Positions 60,903 through 64,000 of a stretch of 64,000 bases of DNA are shown here, piece by piece (the first letter of the stretch is position 1; the number at the start of each line of letters is the position of its first letter). The position numbers and the translations under genes were made by a program. The notes under the pieces were generated by a model, which worked only from the letters and a program-made list of their open reading frames with translations, did no database searches and had not been told where the DNA came from. This DNA is from Paralimibaculum aggregatum (GTDB lineage Bacteria; Pseudomonadota; Alphaproteobacteria; Rhodobacterales; Rhodobacteraceae): positions 62,001 through 126,000 of the forward strand of contig NZ_BSYI01000007.1 of NCBI RefSeq assembly GCF_030270585.1. Direction: 5' to 3'.

Positions 60903-61698
60903 CATCCACGTCATCGGCCTCGGCATCCGCATCGGCGATCATGCCACCCGCGAGGCCGAGCGCGCGCTCGCCGCCTCCACCGAGGTGCTGTTCGTCGATA
61001 CCGGCCCGGCGACCCGGGCCTGGCTCGAACGGCTCTGCCCGAAGGTGACGCCGCTGTTCGCCACCAGCTACCGCGAGGACCGTGCCCGGCGGGCCGGCTA
61101 CCACCACATGGCGGCGCGGGTGCTCGGCGCGGCGCTCGACCATCCGCCGGTGAGCTTCGCGATCCAGGGGCATCCCTTCGTCGGCGTGCTGGCCTCGGGG
61201 CTGATCCTCCGCGGCGCCGCGGCGCTGGGGCTCGAGGTCGCGGCGCAGCCCGGCATCTCGGCGATGGACTGCATCCTGGCCGAGCTCGGCCTCGACCCGC
61301 TGCTCGGCGGGCTGCAGAGCTACGAGGCCACCGACATGCTGTTGCGCCGCCGGCCGCTGCAGGCGGATGTGCCGGCGCTGATCTGGCAGGTCGGCGTGGT
61401 CGAGAGCTGCCTGCACAGCACCCGCCCCTCGCGCCCCGAGCGTTTCCAGCGGCTGCGCGACCATCTCCTGGCCTTCTACCCGCCGGAGCACCCGGTGACG
61501 GCGGTCTTCGCGAGCCCGCATCCCTTCGTGCCGACCGAGCGCTGGAGCTTCCCGCTCGGCACGCTCGCCGCCCAGGCGCCGCGGCTCCATGCCGGGATCA
61601 CGCTCCATCTGCCGGCGGCGGGGGTGCGGCCGATTGCCGACCCGGCGCTGCTGGCGCGGCTCGAGGACCCCGAGCATCTCGCCCGGATAACCCGCTGA
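60895..61698 (+). CDS. Borosin-type peptide backbone N-methyltransferase (tetrapyrrole methylase fold)
   Basis: A 267-residue SAM-dependent enzyme. The fold starts IHVIGLGIRIGDHATREAE. The GHP loop is QGHPF (91-95). Then come QPGISAMDCILAELGLDP (118-135), GLQSYEATDMLLRRRP (139-154) and IWQVG (163-167), which are the conserved blocks of borosin alpha-N-methyltransferases (OphMA, SonM) rather than of corrin or siroheme methylases. Tyr59, Arg65 and Tyr69 have the spacing of OphMA Tyr66, Arg72 and Tyr76; the equivalent of OphMA Tyr63 is Ala56. No precursor sequence is fused at the C-terminus, so this is the split type. The substrate should be the protein encoded by the overlapping upstream gene. 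Confidence 0.85.
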   Translation: MPDIHVIGLGIRIGDHATREAERALAASTEVLFVDTGPATRAWLERLCPKVTPLFATSYREDRARRAGYHHMAARVLGAALDHPPVSFAIQGHPFVGVLASGLILRGAAALGLEVAAQPGISAMDCILAELGLDPLLGGLQSYEATDMLLRRRPLQADVPALIWQVGVVESCLHSTRPSRPERFQRLRDHLLAFYPPEHPVTAVFASPHPFVPTERWSFPLGTLAAQAPRLHAGITLHLPAAGVRPIADPALLARLEDPEHLARITR

Positions 61699-61713
61699 GC
61701 GCCCGGAGATTCC

Positions 61714-61770
61714 TCACGCATGCGCAATGCTTGGCGCTCGCGGTTCCGGTGCGCTACGGTGCATGCGTGA
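61714..61770. promoter_or_regulatory. Inverted repeat in the gap before the sulfonate transporter
   Basis: TCACGCATGC (61714-61723) and GCATGCGTGA (61761-61770) are exact reverse complements separated by 37 bases, 210 bases before the substrate-binding protein gene. A small hairpin (TGAGG-CTTG-CCTCA) follows near 61796. It could be an operator for the transporter operon or a terminator of the borosin-like operon. I cannot tell which. Confidence 0.5.
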
Positions 61771-61979
61771 CGTCAAGTGACTTGCGGCGCAGCATTGAGG
61801 CTTGCCTCAGGTGGAAAGCGCTTACAGACTGCATCGATGCGCGGGCCGGCACAGGCCGGCCCCGGCGTGGCAGAAGGAGGGAACGACATCACCGACAAGG
61901 CCCCTCCGACCGCAGGACCCGCGCGGCAGCGCTCGGGCGACGAATGAATCCAAACAAGAAACCGACAGGGAAAACACAG

Positions 61980-62978
61980 ATGAAACGGACGACCTTTCTC
62001 GCGCTGATCGCCGGCACGGCGATGGCGCTCTCGGCACAGATGGCCCGGGCGCAGGACGAGATCACGGTGGGCTACTTCCTCGAATGGCCGATGCCCTTCC
62101 AGTATGCCAAGGTGACCGGCGCCTACGAGGAGGCGATGGGCGTCAAGATCAACTGGGTGAGCTTCGACACCGGCACCGCGATGTCGGCGGCGATGGCCTC
62201 GGGCGACGTGCAGCTCTCGGTGAGCCAGGGCGTGCCGCCCTTCGTGGTGGCGACCTCGGCCGGGCAGGACCTGCAGATCCTCGACGTCGCGGTCTCCTAT
62301 TCCGAGAACGACAACTGTGTCGTCGCCGAGCGCCACGAGATCGATGCCGAGAGCGCCAAGGAGCTCGAGGGCATGAAGGTGGGCGTGCCGATCGGCACCG
62401 CGGCGCATTACGGCTTCCTCAAGCAGATGAGCCATTTCGGCGTCGACATCTCGACGCTCGAGGTCGTCAACATGGCGCCGCCGGACGGCGCGGCGGCCTT
62501 CGCCCAGGGCTCGCTCGACATGGTCTGCGGCTGGGGCGGCTCGCTGCGGCGCATGAAGGAGCACGGCAACGTCCTGCTCACCGGCGCGGAGAAGGAGGAG
62601 CTCGGCATCCTCGTCTTCGACGTGACCTCGGGGCCGGCCGCCTTCGTGGCGGAGAACCCGGACCTGGTGGCCAAGTTCCTCGCGGTGACCGCCGAGGCCA
62701 ATGCCCAGTGGAACGGCGGCGACACCTCGATGCTGCCGGTGATCGCCAAGGATGCCGGCATGGACGAGGACGCCACCGCGGCGACCATGGCGACCTTCGT
62801 GTTCCCCTCGGTCGAGGAGCAGCTCTCCGAGAAATGGCTCGGCGGCGGCGCGCAGCAGTTCATGAAGGGCGTGGCGGATGTCTTCGTCGAGGCCGGCTCG
62901 ATCGATTCCGCGCTCGAGACCTATGAGGGCGCCGTGAATGCCGGCCCGCTGACCGCGGCGTTCGAATCGTCGATGTGA
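61980..62978 (+). CDS. Taurine/sulfonate-type ABC transporter binding protein
   Basis: A 332-residue exported protein with a signal peptide of about 24 residues (ending AQMARAQ). The mature start DEITVGYFLEWPMPFQYAK and the later GVPIGTAAHYGFLKQM fit the TauA/SsuA-type NMT1 family. The ATG at 61980 starts the signal peptide; an ATG at 61944 would add Lys-rich residues. It is followed by an ATPase and a permease gene. The ligand could be taurine, another sulfonate or a nitrogen compound; the family alone does not decide. Confidence 0.85.
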   Translation: MKRTTFLALIAGTAMALSAQMARAQDEITVGYFLEWPMPFQYAKVTGAYEEAMGVKINWVSFDTGTAMSAAMASGDVQLSVSQGVPPFVVATSAGQDLQILDVAVSYSENDNCVVAERHEIDAESAKELEGMKVGVPIGTAAHYGFLKQMSHFGVDISTLEVVNMAPPDGAAAFAQGSLDMVCGWGGSLRRMKEHGNVLLTGAEKEELGILVFDVTSGPAAFVAENPDLVAKFLAVTAEANAQWNGGDTSMLPVIAKDAGMDEDATAATMATFVFPSVEEQLSEKWLGGGAQQFMKGVADVFVEAGSIDSALETYEGAVNAGPLTAAFESSM

Positions 62979-63071
62979 TCCCGGCGGCGGCCCGGCCCCG
63001 GTGCGGCGAGTGCCGGGGCCGGGCCGCCAGGCGACAGTCCGGGCCATGGCCCGATGGCGAGGGGAGGGCCC

Positions 63072-63881
63072 ATGTCCAGCCTATTGATCGACGATGTGTC
63101 GATGCGCTTCGACCTGCCCGACGGCGAGGCGGTGCAGGCACTCAAGAACGTCACGCTCAACATCAAGGAAGGCGAGCTGATGGCGGTGCTCGGCCCCTCG
63201 GGCTGTGGCAAGACGACACTGCTCAACATCGTGGCCGGGTTCCTCGCGCCGACCTCGGGCACCATCTCGCTCGGCGGCAAGACGGTCTCCGGGCCCGGGC
63301 CCGAGCGCGGCATGGTGTTCCAGCAGGGCGCGCTGTTCGAGTGGATGAATGTTCGCGAGAACGTCGCCTTCGGCCCCAACATGAAGCACATGCCGCGCTC
63401 CGAGAGCGACGGCATCGTCGATCATCTGCTCGAGGTGGTGGGGCTGCGCGACTTCAAGCAGAAGGCGATCTACGAGCTCTCCGGCGGCATGCAGCAGCGC
63501 GTGGCGCTGGCCCGCTGCCTCGCCAACGACCCCGACGTGATCCTGATGGACGAGCCGCTCGGCGCGCTCGACGCGCTGACCCGTGAGAAGATGCAGGGGC
63601 TGGTGCTCAAGCTCTGGAAGGAGACCGGCAAGACCATCATCCTGATCACCCATTCGGTCGAGGAGGCGCTGCTGCTCGGCGAGCGGCTGCTGGTGATGGC
63701 GCCGCGGCCCGGCCGCATCCACAAGGAATACCGGCTGCCCTTCGCCGAGCTCGGCGTCGGCGCGGATCTTCGCGAGGTCAAGAAACATCCCGAGTTCGGG
63801 CCGAAGCGCGAGGAGATCCTCTCGATGATCTGGGACATGGAAGAGGAAATCATGGGCCGGGCCGAGGAGGCGGACGCATGA
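63072..63881 (+). CDS. ABC transporter ATPase (TauB/SsuB-like)
   Basis: A 269-residue ATPase. Walker A is GPSGCGKTT, the Q-loop region is MVFQQGALFEWMNV, the signature is LSGGMQQRVALARCL, Walker B is VILMDEPLGALD, and the switch His is in LITHSVEEA. The lack of a C-terminal TOBE domain fits the nitrate/sulfonate/taurine type. A GGGGAGGG ribosome binding site precedes the ATG at 63072. Its stop overlaps the permease start (ATGA). Confidence 0.93.
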   Translation: MSSLLIDDVSMRFDLPDGEAVQALKNVTLNIKEGELMAVLGPSGCGKTTLLNIVAGFLAPTSGTISLGGKTVSGPGPERGMVFQQGALFEWMNVRENVAFGPNMKHMPRSESDGIVDHLLEVVGLRDFKQKAIYELSGGMQQRVALARCLANDPDVILMDEPLGALDALTREKMQGLVLKLWKETGKTIILITHSVEEALLLGERLLVMAPRPGRIHKEYRLPFAELGVGADLREVKKHPEFGPKREEILSMIWDMEEEIMGRAEEADA

Positions 63882-64000
63882 TCATCCTGGCAATCTACAT
63901 CGCGATCTTCGTCGGTGCCTATCTGGTGGTCCGCCTGGTGATGAGCGGGCTGGCCAAGGCGCACGACTTCACCTCGCTCAAGACCGTGACCTTCGGCGAC
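63878..64000 (+). CDS. ABC transporter permease, 5' end only (TauC/SsuC-like)
   Basis: The first 41 codons of a membrane protein, cut by the window end. The N-terminal hydrophobic helix LAIYIAIFVGAYLVVRLVM follows the Met. Its start overlaps the ATPase stop by four bases. By position it is the permease of the sulfonate-type transporter. The rest is outside the window. Confidence 0.8.
   Translation, partial: MIILAIYIAIFVGAYLVVRLVMSGLAKAHDFTSLKTVTFGD

Noticed and set aside
60895-61698. Methyltransferase considered as a cobalamin or siroheme biosynthesis enzyme
   Set aside because: No cob or cys genes are nearby, and the conserved blocks QSYEATDMLLRRRP and IWQVG are those of borosin enzymes, not of corrin methylases.
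1-64000. tRNA, rRNA, transposase or phage genes
   Set aside because: None recognised by eye on either strand. A covariance-model or profile search could still find a small RNA.

Overview
The window is very GC-rich and densely coded, with strong G/C bias at third codon positions and many overlapping stop/start junctions. Gene content and order point to an alphaproteobacterium of the Rhodobacterales: a Paracoccus-type sox cluster, betaine/DMSP-type catabolic genes, a two-gene type I secretion ABC pair, and taurine-type transport. No rRNA, tRNA, CRISPR array, insertion sequence or phage gene was recognised.

Region 1 (about 0.2-12.4 kb) is a near-complete thiosulfate oxidation locus. A leftward arm (soxS, soxR, soxT) diverges from a rightward arm (soxV, W, X, Y, Z, A, B, C, D, E, F, then a DsrE-family gene). 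ATTC-N8-GAAT sites lie in the soxS/soxV and soxW/soxX gaps, as expected for control by the ArsR-type repressor SoxR, which keeps a sulfur-sensing cysteine pair. Region 2 (12.4-22.3 kb) holds a LysR regulator, an FAD amine oxidoreductase, a polyamine/opine-type ABC transporter, a GMC oxidoreductase and an enolase-superfamily enzyme: uptake and oxidation of an unidentified small, probably amine-containing, compound.

Region 3 (22.6-35.0 kb) encodes a HlyD-type adaptor and two type I secretion ABC proteins whose nucleotide-binding domains both lack a recognisable Walker A. Next come ornithine cyclodeaminase and arginase, then a divergent Lrp/AsnC regulator behind a perfect inverted repeat. The region ends with a 1428-residue protein carrying fourteen 27-residue Pro/Glu repeats and five cadherin-like domains, the likely secreted cargo. 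Region 4 (35.0-38.4 kb) is a PAS hybrid kinase and OmpR-type regulator pair.

Region 5 (38.5-49.5 kb) looks like a methylated-amine/betaine catabolic cluster. It has a dimethylglycine/sarcosine dehydrogenase-like protein, a Rieske oxygenase, three hydroxyproline-betaine-epimerase-like enolase-superfamily enzymes, an MDR dehydrogenase, and two separate DMSP-lyase-family cupins around an RpiR regulator. Region 6 (49.6-58.2 kb) holds an orphan hybrid kinase, a dimethylformamidase-like large subunit with no small subunit, and a subtilase plus metallo-beta-lactamase-fold gene pair.

Region 7 (58.2-61.7 kb) holds a DUF1326/DUF2182 pair and the most striking item in the window. A tetrapyrrole-methylase-fold methyltransferase carries borosin-type motifs and overlaps an upstream gene for a 261-residue protein whose N-terminus resembles the borosin-binding leader domain: a probable split borosin (backbone N-methylated RiPP) pair. 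The right edge carries a sulfonate/taurine-type ABC transporter cut off by the window end.
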